NCBI RefSeq assembly: GCF_046630315.1
Contig: NZ_LQBD01000013.1
Span: 62,001 to 126,000, forward strand
From: Brucella anthropi_A
GTDB lineage: Bacteria > Pseudomonadota > Alphaproteobacteria > Rhizobiales > Rhizobiaceae
Length of the DNA stretch: 64,000 nt
Reading direction: 5' to 3'
Each line of letters opens with the position of its first letter. Within the stretch, counting starts at the first letter, position 1. Both the position numbers and the translations under genes were made by a program. Positions 42,207-51,120 of this stretch are shown one piece after another. The notes below the pieces were generated by a model, which worked only from the letters and a program-made list of their open reading frames with translations, was not told the origin of the DNA and did not search any database.

Positions 42207-43397
42207 TCAGATACCGACCGGCGCGGGAGAGCCGGTTTGATTGTCGGTCACGACCTTGTCGCCCTCGTTGAGGCCCGAGCGGATTTCGGTGTTGATCTTG
42301 TCGGTGATGCCGGTTTCGACCGTCCGTTCCTCGATCTTGTCGGCGCCGGTCAGGACGCGCACCGTGGCCTTGCCGGGCTCGTTCGTATCCTTGAGGGCCG
42401 TCACCGGCGCCATCAGGACATTCGTTGCCTTTGCAAGCAGAATGTGAACCTCGGTCGTCATATAGGTCCGAAGCATCCCGTCGGGATTGGGAACGCTGAA
42501 AATACCCTTGTAGTAAATGGCTGAAGCGGTGGCCGCACCGGAGGAACCAGTGGTGGCTGTGGTGAAACTCTTGTCGTTGACGATGGAATCCGGCGCCGGT
42601 TCGATCCTTTCGAGCGTCGCGTCATAACGCTTCATGTTTTGCCCGGAGATCGTGAAGAAGAGCGGCATGCCCTCGCGCACCTGCGTGACGTCCGCTTCCG
42701 AAATATCCGCCTCGACGGTCATCGTGTCGAGCTGGCCGAGAATGGCGATGGTCGGCGCGCTTTGCTCAGCATTGACGGTCTGCCCCTCCTGAACGACGGT
42801 GGCGAGGATCGTCCCGTCGATCGGCGCGGTGATGCGGGTATAGGCGAGATTGGTCTCGGCGATCTGCACGGCGATTTTCGCCGCGGCGATTGCCGCGTCG
42901 GTATTGGCGACCTGCGCTTCCTTCGATTTCAGGTTGCTGACCGCCTTGTCGTAATCCGCGCGTGCGACGGCATTCTTGCCGATCATCATTTGGTTTCGCG
43001 CCAGGTCCTGCCGGGCAAGTTCCAGATCGGCAATGTTCTGGGCGCGGGTGGCTTCGTTCTGGCGAAGTGCTGCCTCGGATTTGTTCAGCTCGTTTTGCAG
43101 ATTGGTCGAATCGATCAGGGCCACGACCTCACCGGCCTTTATCTGCTCGCCCGGCTTCACCTTGAGCGAAAGAATGCGCCCGGTTGTCTGCGCGCCGATG
43201 GCGACGAGGTTCTTGGGCCGCAATGTTCCCGTGGCAAGGACCGAACTCTCGATATCGCCCCGCTTGACGGCAGTGGTGGCAGGCAGCGGGTCTTCTTTCG
43301 TCAGGAAGCGAACGGCGACATACCCCACGATCAGCAATGCGATGAGGACAGCCAGCCACAGGCGCCAGCGAAAACCGCGTTTCGGCTTGGAATTCAT
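42207..43397 (-). CDS. macA: MacA-type periplasmic adaptor (membrane fusion) protein
   Basis: 396 residues. An N-terminal anchor helix (about 12-30), a barrel-sandwich/lipoyl domain (TGRILSLKVKPGEQIKAGEVVALID), a coiled-coil hairpin of about 90 residues rich in Gln, Asn and Ala, then APIDGTILATVVQEGQTV and a beta-barrel domain. It bridges MacB and the outer-membrane channel. The stop precedes the macB ATG by one base; the start overlaps the channel gene stop (ATGA). Confidence 0.92.
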   Translation of the reverse strand: MNSKPKRGFRWRLWLAVLIALLIVGYVAVRFLTKEDPLPATTAVKRGDIESSVLATGTLRPKNLVAIGAQTTGRILSLKVKPGEQIKAGEVVALIDSTNLQNELNKSEAALRQNEATRAQNIADLELARQDLARNQMMIGKNAVARADYDKAVSNLKSKEAQVANTDAAIAAAKIAVQIAETNLAYTRITAPIDGTILATVVQEGQTVNAEQSAPTIAILGQLDTMTVEADISEADVTQVREGMPLFFTISGQNMKRYDATLERIEPAPDSIVNDKSFTTATTGSSGAATASAIYYKGIFSVPNPDGMLRTYMTTEVHILLAKATNVLMAPVTALKDTNEPGKATVRVLTGADKIEERTVETGITDKINTEIRSGLNEGDKVVTDNQTGSPAPVGI

Positions 43398-44875
43398 AGT
43401 GGTCTCTTATCGGTTGTCAGCGGAGGTGGAGGCGTGGCCTTGACGATGCGGGGGCCTGTATAGCCATCGACGACTTCAGGTCTTGCAACGTCAATGCGGC
43501 CGTTCCAGCCGCCGCCCAATGCTTTTTGCAGGGCGACATAATTCACGACCAGATCGGTTCTGGCCTGATTGAGGTTGGTTTCCGCGCTCAGGAGATCGCG
43601 CTGCGCGGTCAGCACATCCACAAAGCTCTTCGTGCCGGCCCTGAACTGCTCCAGCGTCAACATGTTGATCTTGCGGCTGTTGCTGACGATCTCCTGCAAT
43701 TGCGCGGTCCGCAGGCGGTTCTGGTTCAGCGATACGCTGGCGTTCTCGACTTCGCTGAGCGCGGTCAGGATGACCTTGCGATAGGCGATGAAAAGCTGGT
43801 CGCGCGCGGCCCTTGCGGCCTCGACATCCGCATTCAGCTGGCCGCCATGAAAGATCGGGATGGTCAGGCTTGGGCCGAAACTCCAGCCGATCGTTGACAG
43901 TTTTCCAAGATCGCCGAAACTGGCGCCGCCCGTATTGATGTTTCCTGTCAGCGAAATACTCGGATAAAGCTGCGCCTGCTTCTGGCCGACGCTGGCATTG
44001 GCGCTTGCATAATCGCGTTCGGCGGCGCGAACGTCCGGCCGGCTCAAGAGCAGATCGGCGGGCAGGCCGGCGGAAACCTTGCGCGGGATCGCGGGTATCG
44101 GGCGCGACCTGTCGAGAAGGCCCGCAAGCGCCGAAGACGAGCGCCCCGTCAGGACGGACAGCTGGTTGAGATACTGCGCATAGCTGATCCTGAGCCCCGG
44201 TATCTGCGCTTCCGTCGTCGCGGCCTGCGTCTGCGCACTCAACAGATCGACCTGCGATATGTTTCCGGCTTCAAGCTGGTTGCGCGTCAGCGCCACGGTC
44301 TGGCGCTGGGAGGCGGCATTGCGCTGCGCAATGGCGATGCTGGCCTGCGCGCCGCGCAAATTCGCATAATTGGTGGCAATATCACCGATGAGCGTGACAA
44401 GCGCTGCCCGCAATTGTTCGTTTGCGGATTCGAGACTGTAATAGGCCGCTTCCACGCCGCGCTTGTTGCCGCCGAAAAGATCGAGTTCCCAACTCGTCTC
44501 GAAACCCAGGCCCGACTGGGCCGCGACCCGGGTTATTGTGTGGTCGGATCGGGAATAGGTCCCTTTTCCGTCAAGCTGCGGGTAGAGTATGCCTCCAGCG
44601 GAGATATAATTGGCGCGCACCTGCCGCACCTTGGCCTTGGCGGTTGCCACGTCCGGGCTACTGGCGATGGCGTCCGCGATCAGCTGATCCAGAACCGGGT
44701 CCTTCAGGTTCTTCCACCAGTCGCCAAGCTGCGGGGCGCGTCTGTCAGCCTTGCTGTTCCACCCGGCGGGCGTCAGCACATGCGGTTTCTGGTAGTCAGG
44801 GCCAACGGTAACGCATGCTGCCAGCATGGGCAGAATGCTTCCCAGTACGGTGATGCGAACAAGTGATGGCGTCAA
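43394..44875 (-). CDS. outer-membrane efflux lipoprotein, NodT/TolC family
   Basis: About 493 residues from a TTG start with AGGA upstream; a longer frame from 45040 adds a non-signal-like extension. The signal peptide ends in the lipobox LPMLAAC, so it is a lipoprotein. Two outer-membrane efflux repeats follow, with long helices rich in Ala, Gln and Asn (LDQLIADAIASSPDVATAKAKVRQVRANY; VILTALSEVENASVSL). GLPADLLLSRPDVRAAERDYASANA is the NodT/CmeC signature. It is the first gene of the channel-MacA-MacB operon. Confidence 0.9.
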   Translation of the reverse strand: MTPSLVRITVLGSILPMLAACVTVGPDYQKPHVLTPAGWNSKADRRAPQLGDWWKNLKDPVLDQLIADAIASSPDVATAKAKVRQVRANYISAGGILYPQLDGKGTYSRSDHTITRVAAQSGLGFETSWELDLFGGNKRGVEAAYYSLESANEQLRAALVTLIGDIATNYANLRGAQASIAIAQRNAASQRQTVALTRNQLEAGNISQVDLLSAQTQAATTEAQIPGLRISYAQYLNQLSVLTGRSSSALAGLLDRSRPIPAIPRKVSAGLPADLLLSRPDVRAAERDYASANASVGQKQAQLYPSISLTGNINTGGASFGDLGKLSTIGWSFGPSLTIPIFHGGQLNADVEAARAARDQLFIAYRKVILTALSEVENASVSLNQNRLRTAQLQEIVSNSRKINMLTLEQFRAGTKSFVDVLTAQRDLLSAETNLNQARTDLVVNYVALQKALGGGWNGRIDVARPEVVDGYTGPRIVKATPPPPLTTDKRPL

Positions 44876-45099
44876 ATAATAGGTCCTGAAATATATATGC
44901 TGTCGTCGGAACGGCTTTTGATCGCTCCGAAAACGAAGCGCTCTTATACTTGCAACGGTTGTACCTGGGCAGTCCAAAGTCGTGGGAGCATGCCATAGGT
45001 CGCGCTGAGTCGCGATCAGAGGCATCATGCCATCGCTCACAGACGGTCATCAGCCAATGATCGCAGCAAAACGCGGCAATACACAGAAATTATTGGAAT

Positions 45100-46158
45100 T
45101 TACGCGAAATCCGCCGCGGGTTGGCCCATCCGGCCCGCATGGTTATCCAGCCAGTCGGCAAGTGAGCGCCGTCTTGCGGCGCGCCCGCGCATGGGCTCGG
45201 CCATGCACATGGAGTTGAGCACGGCTTCCTCGGTGGATTCAACCGCTGCGCGAAAAAGCGTGTCGATGCGATTTTCGTTGAGCACCGCGATTTCGACCAC
45301 ATCACGCTTTTCGTCATGATCGAATGTCACTGCCGTCGAAAAGCCGATGGCGATATCGCCGCTGCCGTGCCCCCAGAAAGCCCCCAGACGCGCCAGCCCC
45401 GCGCCGCAGCGTCGGGTCACGCGCTTCAATTGCCGGTGTTCCATTGCCACATCGGTGGCAAGCACGAGGATGACCGAGCCTTTTTCGGGCTGATCGTCCA
45501 TTTTCGGCGAGGGCCTGCGCCCGTCGGGAAGAACCAGATCGCCAGCGCGGCCGAAATTGGTCAGCGCCAGCACGCCGAGATGATGGGTCTTGCCATCCAG
45601 TTCGAACCGACGCGAGGATGTGCCGATGCCGCCCTTGAAGCCGAAACAGCTCATGCCGGTGCCCGCGCCGACATTGCCTTCAGCCACGGCGGCCCCGGCA
45701 ATCTTCAGGGCTTCCCGCGCGTCGGCTTCCGTGACAGCCATCGCCTGGATATCGTTGAGCGGGCCGTCATTGCATTCCAGAACCACCGGATTGACGGTGG
45801 CCGTGGTGCGCCCGATATCGGGATTGGCCGCGATGGCCTCGCGGATCAGCGCATTGGCGCAGGTTCCAACGCCGAATGTATTGGTGAGGAGGATCGGCGT
45901 TTCCAGCGTTCCCAATTCCTCGACCTGCACAAGGCCGGTGCTTTTGCCAAAGCCGTTGATGACGTCGCAGGCTGCCAGCACCTTGCGGCGATACATGTTG
46001 CCGCCATGCGGGACGATTGCCGTCACGCCGGTATTGATATCGCCGTCACGCAAGGTGCGGTGGCCGACGTGTACGCCCGGCACATCGGTGATGGCGTTTT
46101 GCTCGCCCGGCTGCATGATGCCGCAAATGATGCCGTAATCGCGTGCCTTGCCTGTCAT
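45100..46158 (-). CDS. dmpA: P1/DmpA-family self-processing aminopeptidase
   Basis: 352 residues. N-terminal NAITDVPGVHVGHRTL and GTGMSCFGFKGGIGTSSR are DmpA/BapA signatures. The precursor is expected to cut itself between Gly227 and Ser228 in KGSVILVLATDV, leaving Ser228 as the nucleophile of the small subunit, and HGSGDIAIGFSTA is also conserved. Family members remove N-terminal L- or D-amino acids or beta-amino acids. No signal peptide is visible. The gene lies 138 bp downstream of a D-amino-acid transaminase gene on the same strand. Confidence 0.9.
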   Translation of the reverse strand: MTGKARDYGIICGIMQPGEQNAITDVPGVHVGHRTLRDGDINTGVTAIVPHGGNMYRRKVLAACDVINGFGKSTGLVQVEELGTLETPILLTNTFGVGTCANALIREAIAANPDIGRTTATVNPVVLECNDGPLNDIQAMAVTEADAREALKIAGAAVAEGNVGAGTGMSCFGFKGGIGTSSRRFELDGKTHHLGVLALTNFGRAGDLVLPDGRRPSPKMDDQPEKGSVILVLATDVAMEHRQLKRVTRRCGAGLARLGAFWGHGSGDIAIGFSTAVTFDHDEKRDVVEIAVLNENRIDTLFRAAVESTEEAVLNSMCMAEPMRGRAARRRSLADWLDNHAGRMGQPAADFA

Positions 46159-46296
46159 GGGTCACTGTTCTGTCAGGAGGGAAGGGGCACGGGCCCAAAC
46201 CCGATAGCTACTGGAAGAGAACCTGTCTTTGCAGAAGGCAGGCTTTGCCGCAACATGAATAAACTTCATTTCACGATTGGCAACAGGCCACTGAAT

Positions 46297-47160
46297 CTAG
46301 AGTACCGGCTCCGACCCTGTGCGTGCCATATCCATGTAGATTTCCTGCAGGCGGCGGGTGATCGGCCCCGGCTTACCATCGGAAACTGTCTGGTCCTCAA
46401 TGCCGATGATCGGCGTCACGAAGCTTGATGCGCTGGTGAGAAATGCTTCCTTGGCGGCCTTCGCCTCATCGACGGTGAACAGGCGCTCCTCGATGCGCAG
46501 GTTCTGTTCCTCCGCGATCTTGATGACGGCGCGGCGCGTGCAGCCGGGAAGGATGGCATGCGAATTGGGCCGCGTTACCAGCACGTTGTCATTGGTGATG
46601 ATGAAGGCCGTCGATGAGCCGCCCTCGGTGACGAAGCCGTCCTCCACCAGCCACACCTCATGAAAGCCCTTGCTCTTGGCCTGTTTCTTGGCCAGCACCT
46701 GCGCCAGAAGCATGACGGTCTTGATGTCGCGGCGTGCCCATCGCGTATCGGGCGCAACATCCACACGCACGCCGTTGCGCACCGAAGGCGCATTGGCGAG
46801 GTTCTTGGCCTGCGTGAACATGACGAAATTCGGCTTGATGTCGTCGGCATAGACGAAATCGCGCTCGGCTTCGCCGCGCGTCACCTGCATATAGACGACG
46901 CCTTCGCGCAGTTCGTTGCGCTTCATCAGTTCGATCTGTGCCGCGCGAATGGCGTCCAGCGATGCGGGCAGCGGAATTCCAAGTTCCCTGACGGAGCGTT
47001 CCAGACGGGCAAGATGCAGTTCGTTATCGACCAGACGGCCATCGATGACGGCACTGACTTCGTAAATCCCGTCACCAAAGAGAAAGCCGCGATCGAACAC
47101 CGACACTTTCGCTTCGTTTTCTGCGACAAAAGCGCCGTTCAAATAAATTACCCTGGCCAA
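46297..47160 (-). CDS. dat: D-amino-acid transaminase (class IV PLP aminotransferase)
   Basis: 287 residues from a TTG start, with GAGGA 6 bases upstream; it begins MARVIYLNGAFV, the normal D-AAT N-terminus. VSVFDRGFLFGDGIYEV and MQVTRGEAERDFVYADDI are characteristic, the PLP lysine is Lys147 in RRDIKTVMLLAQVLAK, and GGSSTAFIITND is near 185. It transfers amino groups between D-alanine-type amino acids and 2-oxo acids in the cytosol. Branched-chain aminotransferase is the nearest alternative, but the length and RDIK motif favour D-AAT. Confidence 0.87.
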   Translation of the reverse strand: MARVIYLNGAFVAENEAKVSVFDRGFLFGDGIYEVSAVIDGRLVDNELHLARLERSVRELGIPLPASLDAIRAAQIELMKRNELREGVVYMQVTRGEAERDFVYADDIKPNFVMFTQAKNLANAPSVRNGVRVDVAPDTRWARRDIKTVMLLAQVLAKKQAKSKGFHEVWLVEDGFVTEGGSSTAFIITNDNVLVTRPNSHAILPGCTRRAVIKIAEEQNLRIEERLFTVDEAKAAKEAFLTSASSFVTPIIGIEDQTVSDGKPGPITRRLQEIYMDMARTGSEPVL

Positions 47161-47263
47161 AACACGTCCTCGGACATCTGTATGATTGATCGATCCGGAC
47201 GGTAGGGAAAAACTTTTCCCGCTGCCAATGCTATGTTTTGCAATCACTATGCAGAAATTGCAT

Positions 47264-47366
47264 AAGGGTAAGGCAGTAAGGCAATAGGGCAGTAAGGCAG
47301 TAGGAAAAGGTCAGGTTGAGGCCATTCCTAACATACTGCCCTTTTGCCTTACTGCCTTACTGCCCT
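47264..47366. repeat. inverted arrays of octamer repeats (AAGGCAGT/AGGGCAGT type)
   Basis: Four head-to-tail octamers lie at 47270-47301: AAGGCAGT, AAGGCAAT, AGGGCAGT, AAGGCAGT. Four more lie in the opposite orientation at 47335-47366: ACTGCCCT, TTTGCCTT, ACTGCCTT, ACTGCCCT. Bases 47270-47294 can pair with 47334-47358 with one mismatch, forming a cruciform-like 25-bp stem. The unit equals the octamer known from Brucella variable-number repeat typing loci. It lies between the D-AAT and LysR starts. Confidence 0.75.
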
Positions 47367-47392
47367 TTGCAAGAAATGCCCTTTGCAAGAAA
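47361..47392 (+). repeat. 16-bp tandem duplication abutting the LysR ribosome site
   Basis: TGCCCTTTGCAAGAAA occurs twice in a row (47361-47376 and 47377-47392). The second copy runs into GG, making AAAGG, the likely Shine-Dalgarno of the gene at 47401. Confidence 0.85.
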
Positions 47393-47400
47393 GGCCCCCA

Positions 47401-48330
47401 ATGGAACTGAAATGGCTGGAAGACTTCATCGCGCTGGCGGCGACGTCGAGTTTCTCGCGCGCGGCGGATGCCCGTCATGTGACGCAATCGGCGTTTTCCC
47501 GCCGGATCAAGCAGCTTGAACTCTGGCTGGGGGTCACGCTTGTCAACCGGGCGACCTTTCCGGCCGAACTTACCCGCGAGGGGCGGACCTTCCTGCCGGT
47601 CGCGCAGGATACAGTGCGCCAGTTCTACAATACGCGCAAGGCATTGCAGCCAAGCCGCGAGGTCCAGAACCCGGTCCTCACATTTTCAGCGCTCCACACG
47701 CTGACGGTGACATTCTTTCCGCACTGGCTGAAGCAGATCGATGACGATGTCGGCGGCATCCGCTCCCTGCTCAGCCCCGATCGCGGCGGCTTCGAGGACA
47801 ATATCGCGACACTGACGGAAGGCGAGGTCCATTTCTTCCTGACCTATGCGCATAATTCCGTGCCGATCCTCATCGACCGCACGCAATTTCCCTATATCGT
47901 GCTCGGTACCGAACGGCTGATGCCGGTCTCGCGTCCTTCCTCGACGGGTCCGGTCCTGGATCGCGCAATCGCCAGCGGGGAGGCGCTGCCATATTTGAGC
48001 TATGGCGACTTTTCCTTTTTCGGCGCTGCCTTGTCGCAGAAATTTGCTTCCGGCACGGCATTCAAGCGCCAGGTCGTGCACGAAAACACCATGTCGATCG
48101 GCTTGAAGGCCATGGCGCTCGCGGGCTGGGGCATGGCCTGGCTGCCGGAAAGCCTCATTTTTGACGAGCTGCAACGCGGCGAACTCGTAGCGGCTTCAAC
48201 TGATCCCTATTGGGATTTCACGGTCGAGATCCGCATTTACCGTCATGATGCGGCGCTTCCGGCCCATGCCGAGAGTTTTTGGGACTATTTGCAGGCAAAA
48301 GATCGGGCGATATCCCAAAAGGGCGATTGA
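47401..48330 (+). CDS. LysR-family transcriptional regulator, HypT (YjiE)-like
   Basis: 309 residues. The N-terminal helix-turn-helix MELKWLEDFIALAATSSFSRAADARHVTQSAFSRRIKQLELWLG closely follows the HypT/YjiE pattern (K/W-EDF-ALA...SFSRAAEARNVTQ). A LysR substrate-binding domain follows. HypT senses hypochlorite in E. coli; whether this protein does is unknown. The ATG has AAAGG 6 bases upstream, formed by the tandem repeat. The MFS gene lies 69 bp downstream on the same strand and may be a target. Confidence 0.88.
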   Translation: MELKWLEDFIALAATSSFSRAADARHVTQSAFSRRIKQLELWLGVTLVNRATFPAELTREGRTFLPVAQDTVRQFYNTRKALQPSREVQNPVLTFSALHTLTVTFFPHWLKQIDDDVGGIRSLLSPDRGGFEDNIATLTEGEVHFFLTYAHNSVPILIDRTQFPYIVLGTERLMPVSRPSSTGPVLDRAIASGEALPYLSYGDFSFFGAALSQKFASGTAFKRQVVHENTMSIGLKAMALAGWGMAWLPESLIFDELQRGELVAASTDPYWDFTVEIRIYRHDAALPAHAESFWDYLQAKDRAISQKGD

Positions 48331-48399
48331 CAGCGGCCCATCGCCGGGGCTGTAACAGCACTGCATATATCAAGCCGGCAGCAGGGGACAGGTCGCGGC

Positions 48400-49710
48400 A
48401 TGAAAATGACCATCGAACAGACGCTCGATCAGGCGGGTACGGGCGCTTTCCAACGCGGTCTTCTCGGCGTGTTCGGCCTTGTCTGGGCCGCGGACGCCAT
48501 GCAGGTGCTCGCCGTGGGCTTTACGGGTGCGGCCATTGCAAAGACATTCGGGCTGACGGTTCCGCAGGCATTGCAGACCGGCACGCTGTTCTTCCTCGGC
48601 ATGCTGATCGGCGCGGCCCTGTTTGGAAGGCTGGCCGATAAATATGGCCGCCGCCGCGTGCTTCTCATCACCGTCGCCTGTGATGCCCTGTTCGGGCTGC
48701 TTTCGGCATTCGCGCCCGGTTTCGGCATCCTGCTTGCCCTGCGCTTCATGACGGGCGTGGCCGTCGGCGGAACCCTGCCGGTGGATTATGCGATGATGGC
48801 AGAATTCCTGCCCGCCAGAAATCGCGGCCGCTGGCTGGTCATGCTTGAAGGTTTCTGGGCTGTCGGCACAGTGATCATTGCGCTCGCGGCCTGGGCGACG
48901 AGCCTCGCAGGCGTCGAGGATGCGTGGCGCTATATCTTCATCGTCACCGCGGCGCCGGCGCTGATCGGCATCTGGCTGCGCCTCTGGGTGCCGGAATCCC
49001 CGATGCATCTTTTGAAGTCGGGACGCCCGGAAGAAGCCAAATCGGTGATGAACCGCGTGCTTCGCCGCAATGGCAAACCGGAACTGCCGCCCAAGGCGCG
49101 CCTCGAAGCGCCGCTGATGGCGACGGGCGAAAAGCTTCTTTCGCCCAATCTGCGCCAGCGCACGCTGACGACGCTGGCGATCTGGTTTCTCGTTTCGGTG
49201 TCCTATTACGGCATCTTCACCTGGATACCGGCAAAACTTGCCGGGGATGGTTTCGGCTTCGTCCGCGGCTATGGCTTTCTTGTGGTGGTCGCACTCGCCC
49301 AATTGCCGGGCTACGCGCTCGCCGCCTATGGCGTGGAAGCCTGGGGCCGCAAGAAGACGCTGATCGCCTTCCTGTTCATCAGCGCCGCTGCCTGCGCGCT
49401 CTTCACCGTCGCCAACAGTTCGGCGGTCGTCGGCGCATCCATCCTCATCATGAGCTTTGCCCTGCTCGGCACATGGGGCGCGCTCTACGCCTTCACGCCC
49501 GAGCTTTATCCGACAGGATTGCGCGCCAGCGGCATGGGAGCGGCAGGCGCGATGGCCCGCCTCGGCGGCCTGCTTGCGCCGTCTGCGCTGGCGCTCGTCA
49601 TCAGCCAGAGCTTTTATGTTGCCGTGGCATTGTTTGCAGGACTGCTGGCGCTGGCCGGAATCATCGCCTTCTTCATCGATGTGGAGACGCGGCAGAAGGC
49701 TTTGGATTGA
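48400..49710 (+). CDS. MFS transporter, aromatic-acid/niacin (AAHS/NiaP-like) type
   Basis: 436 residues with 12 transmembrane helices. The motif GRLADKYGRRR follows helix 2, DYAMMAEFLPARNRGRWLVMLEGFW follows helix 4, and AFTPELYPTGLRASGMG is the second-half signature of sugar/aromatic-acid porters. A cytosolic loop of about 60 residues separates the halves. It imports or exports a small organic compound with protons; the substrate is unknown. Confidence 0.85.
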   Translation: MKMTIEQTLDQAGTGAFQRGLLGVFGLVWAADAMQVLAVGFTGAAIAKTFGLTVPQALQTGTLFFLGMLIGAALFGRLADKYGRRRVLLITVACDALFGLLSAFAPGFGILLALRFMTGVAVGGTLPVDYAMMAEFLPARNRGRWLVMLEGFWAVGTVIIALAAWATSLAGVEDAWRYIFIVTAAPALIGIWLRLWVPESPMHLLKSGRPEEAKSVMNRVLRRNGKPELPPKARLEAPLMATGEKLLSPNLRQRTLTTLAIWFLVSVSYYGIFTWIPAKLAGDGFGFVRGYGFLVVVALAQLPGYALAAYGVEAWGRKKTLIAFLFISAAACALFTVANSSAVVGASILIMSFALLGTWGALYAFTPELYPTGLRASGMGAAGAMARLGGLLAPSALALVISQSFYVAVALFAGLLALAGIIAFFIDVETRQKALD

Positions 49711-49712
49711 GC

Positions 49713-49751
49713 AAAAAAGCCTGGAAATCAACGCGAACTTCCGGGCTTTTT
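49713..49751. terminator. bidirectional terminator between the MFS gene and rhaK
   Basis: AAAAAGCCTGGAA (49714-49726) pairs with TTCCGGGCTTTTT (49739-49751) through one wobble, giving T-runs on both strands. It lies 3 bp after the MFS stop and 8 bp before the end of convergent rhaK. Confidence 0.85.
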
Positions 49752-49758
49752 CAGTGAA

Positions 49759-51120
49759 CTACGCTCTATTCCTTATCCATTGCTTTCGGTAGGCGGCATA
49801 GGCTGCATTGCCCGGCCTGAAAATCCTGCCATGCTGTTCTGGCACGCTTGCACCGGCCAGCAATCCGGCACCAAAAGACGTGCCGGTCGATCCCGCTACG
49901 GCTTCGACTTCGCGCCCGGTAAAGTTTGCGAGAGCATCGAGATAGGTGGTGTTTCCGGCAAATGGGCCTTCGACGATAACGGGGCCATCGGCACCCAAAA
50001 GGTGAAGGCAGGTTTCGGTCATCAGCGCCGCATAGATGCAGGCAGCAACATAGCGTTGCGCGTCGCTGGCCGTGTCCGCATTGATCCAGCGAAGCTTTGA
50101 ATGCGGGTAGGGACCGCAATCGGGAACGGCGGAAGGCAGTGCCATGATCTGCTGCTCCAGTACGCGCGCCACAATACCGGGCAGGTCGGCGGCCGGAGGC
50201 ATGGACAATCCCTCAGTCATGATGTCGAACTCGCGCCCGCCCATATAGCGTGCGGAAGGTACGGCGCGGCCATAGGCATCCACATTGGCCAGCGTATCGC
50301 GTTTTGGGTCAAGTCCGTCTAGATTGCCGCCAACGGCGAAACTGACCACCCAAGTCCCGGTTGATACGACCGAAAACGGGCCGTCCCGATCCATGAGATG
50401 CGCGAGCAGCGATGCATTGGAATCGTGAATGCCGCAATGAACCTGGATAGACCCGTTCAGGCCGATTTCCTGTGCGATTTCAGGAAGCACATTGCCGAGC
50501 GCATCGAAAGCCGAACGAAGCGGCGGAAATTTTTCGCGGAGGCCCAGCCGGTCAACGAGGGGCGAGAAAACGGCTTCCTTCGGCAGCCAAAGATCGGTGT
50601 GGCAGCCGAGCGACGTCACCTCCGTGGCGGCGATCCCGGTCAGACGCCAGGCCCAATATTGCGGATAGGTGAATATGTAATGCGTCCGCGCAAAATCGTC
50701 GGGAAACATGGTCTTCAGATAATGAACCTGCGCGCCGAGATTGAGGCCGAGCGAAAGCGACGGCGAGAATGTATGCCGGAAATCCGGTTTGATCGCGGCA
50801 TAGGCGGCGCGGATTTCAGCCGGATAGTCCAGTTCATAATCAAGGACCGGCATTGCGAGCGAGCCATCCTCCGCGACGAGGACCGCCGCCGCGCCATGGG
50901 TCGTGATGGAAATGGCATCAAAGCCCGGTTCTTTGGCGAAAGCGGCGAGGCTTTTCAGGAAAAAGCGCCACAACGCCTCAATGTCATAATGCGGATAGAG
51001 ACCATCGCACAGCACTTTATTCGGCATGCGGCAGGCGGCGATCTCTTCGCCGCCTGCCGCATCGAGCACCACGACCTTGGCATTGGTCTTGCCGATATCG
51101 AGAATGGCAATGCGCTTCAT
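49759..51120 (-). CDS. rhaK: L-rhamnose kinase, FGGY family (RhaK)
   Basis: 453 residues. The FGGY N-domain starts IAILDIGKTNAKVVVLD (phosphate-1 motif), with HGAAAVLVAED, HDSNASLLAHL and STGTWVVSFAVGG (about 250-265). Glycine-rich VEGPFAGNTTYLDALANFTGREVEAVAGSTGTSFGAGLLAG forms the C-terminal adenine site. In Rhizobium, RhaK is required for both rhamnose catabolism and transporter activity. Last gene of rhaRSTPQUK, coupled to rhaU by a 4-bp overlap. Confidence 0.9.
   Translation of the reverse strand: MKRIAILDIGKTNAKVVVLDAAGGEEIAACRMPNKVLCDGLYPHYDIEALWRFFLKSLAAFAKEPGFDAISITTHGAAAVLVAEDGSLAMPVLDYELDYPAEIRAAYAAIKPDFRHTFSPSLSLGLNLGAQVHYLKTMFPDDFARTHYIFTYPQYWAWRLTGIAATEVTSLGCHTDLWLPKEAVFSPLVDRLGLREKFPPLRSAFDALGNVLPEIAQEIGLNGSIQVHCGIHDSNASLLAHLMDRDGPFSVVSTGTWVVSFAVGGNLDGLDPKRDTLANVDAYGRAVPSARYMGGREFDIMTEGLSMPPAADLPGIVARVLEQQIMALPSAVPDCGPYPHSKLRWINADTASDAQRYVAACIYAALMTETCLHLLGADGPVIVEGPFAGNTTYLDALANFTGREVEAVAGSTGTSFGAGLLAGASVPEQHGRIFRPGNAAYAAYRKQWIRNRA

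Noticed and set aside
44876..45040. Upstream extension of the NodT-type lipoprotein
   Set aside because: It would bury the signal peptide and lipobox inside the protein; the TTG start gives a proper lipoprotein leader.
47264..47366. CRISPR array
   Set aside because: The units are 8-bp contiguous tandem repeats without spacers, and no cas genes are present.
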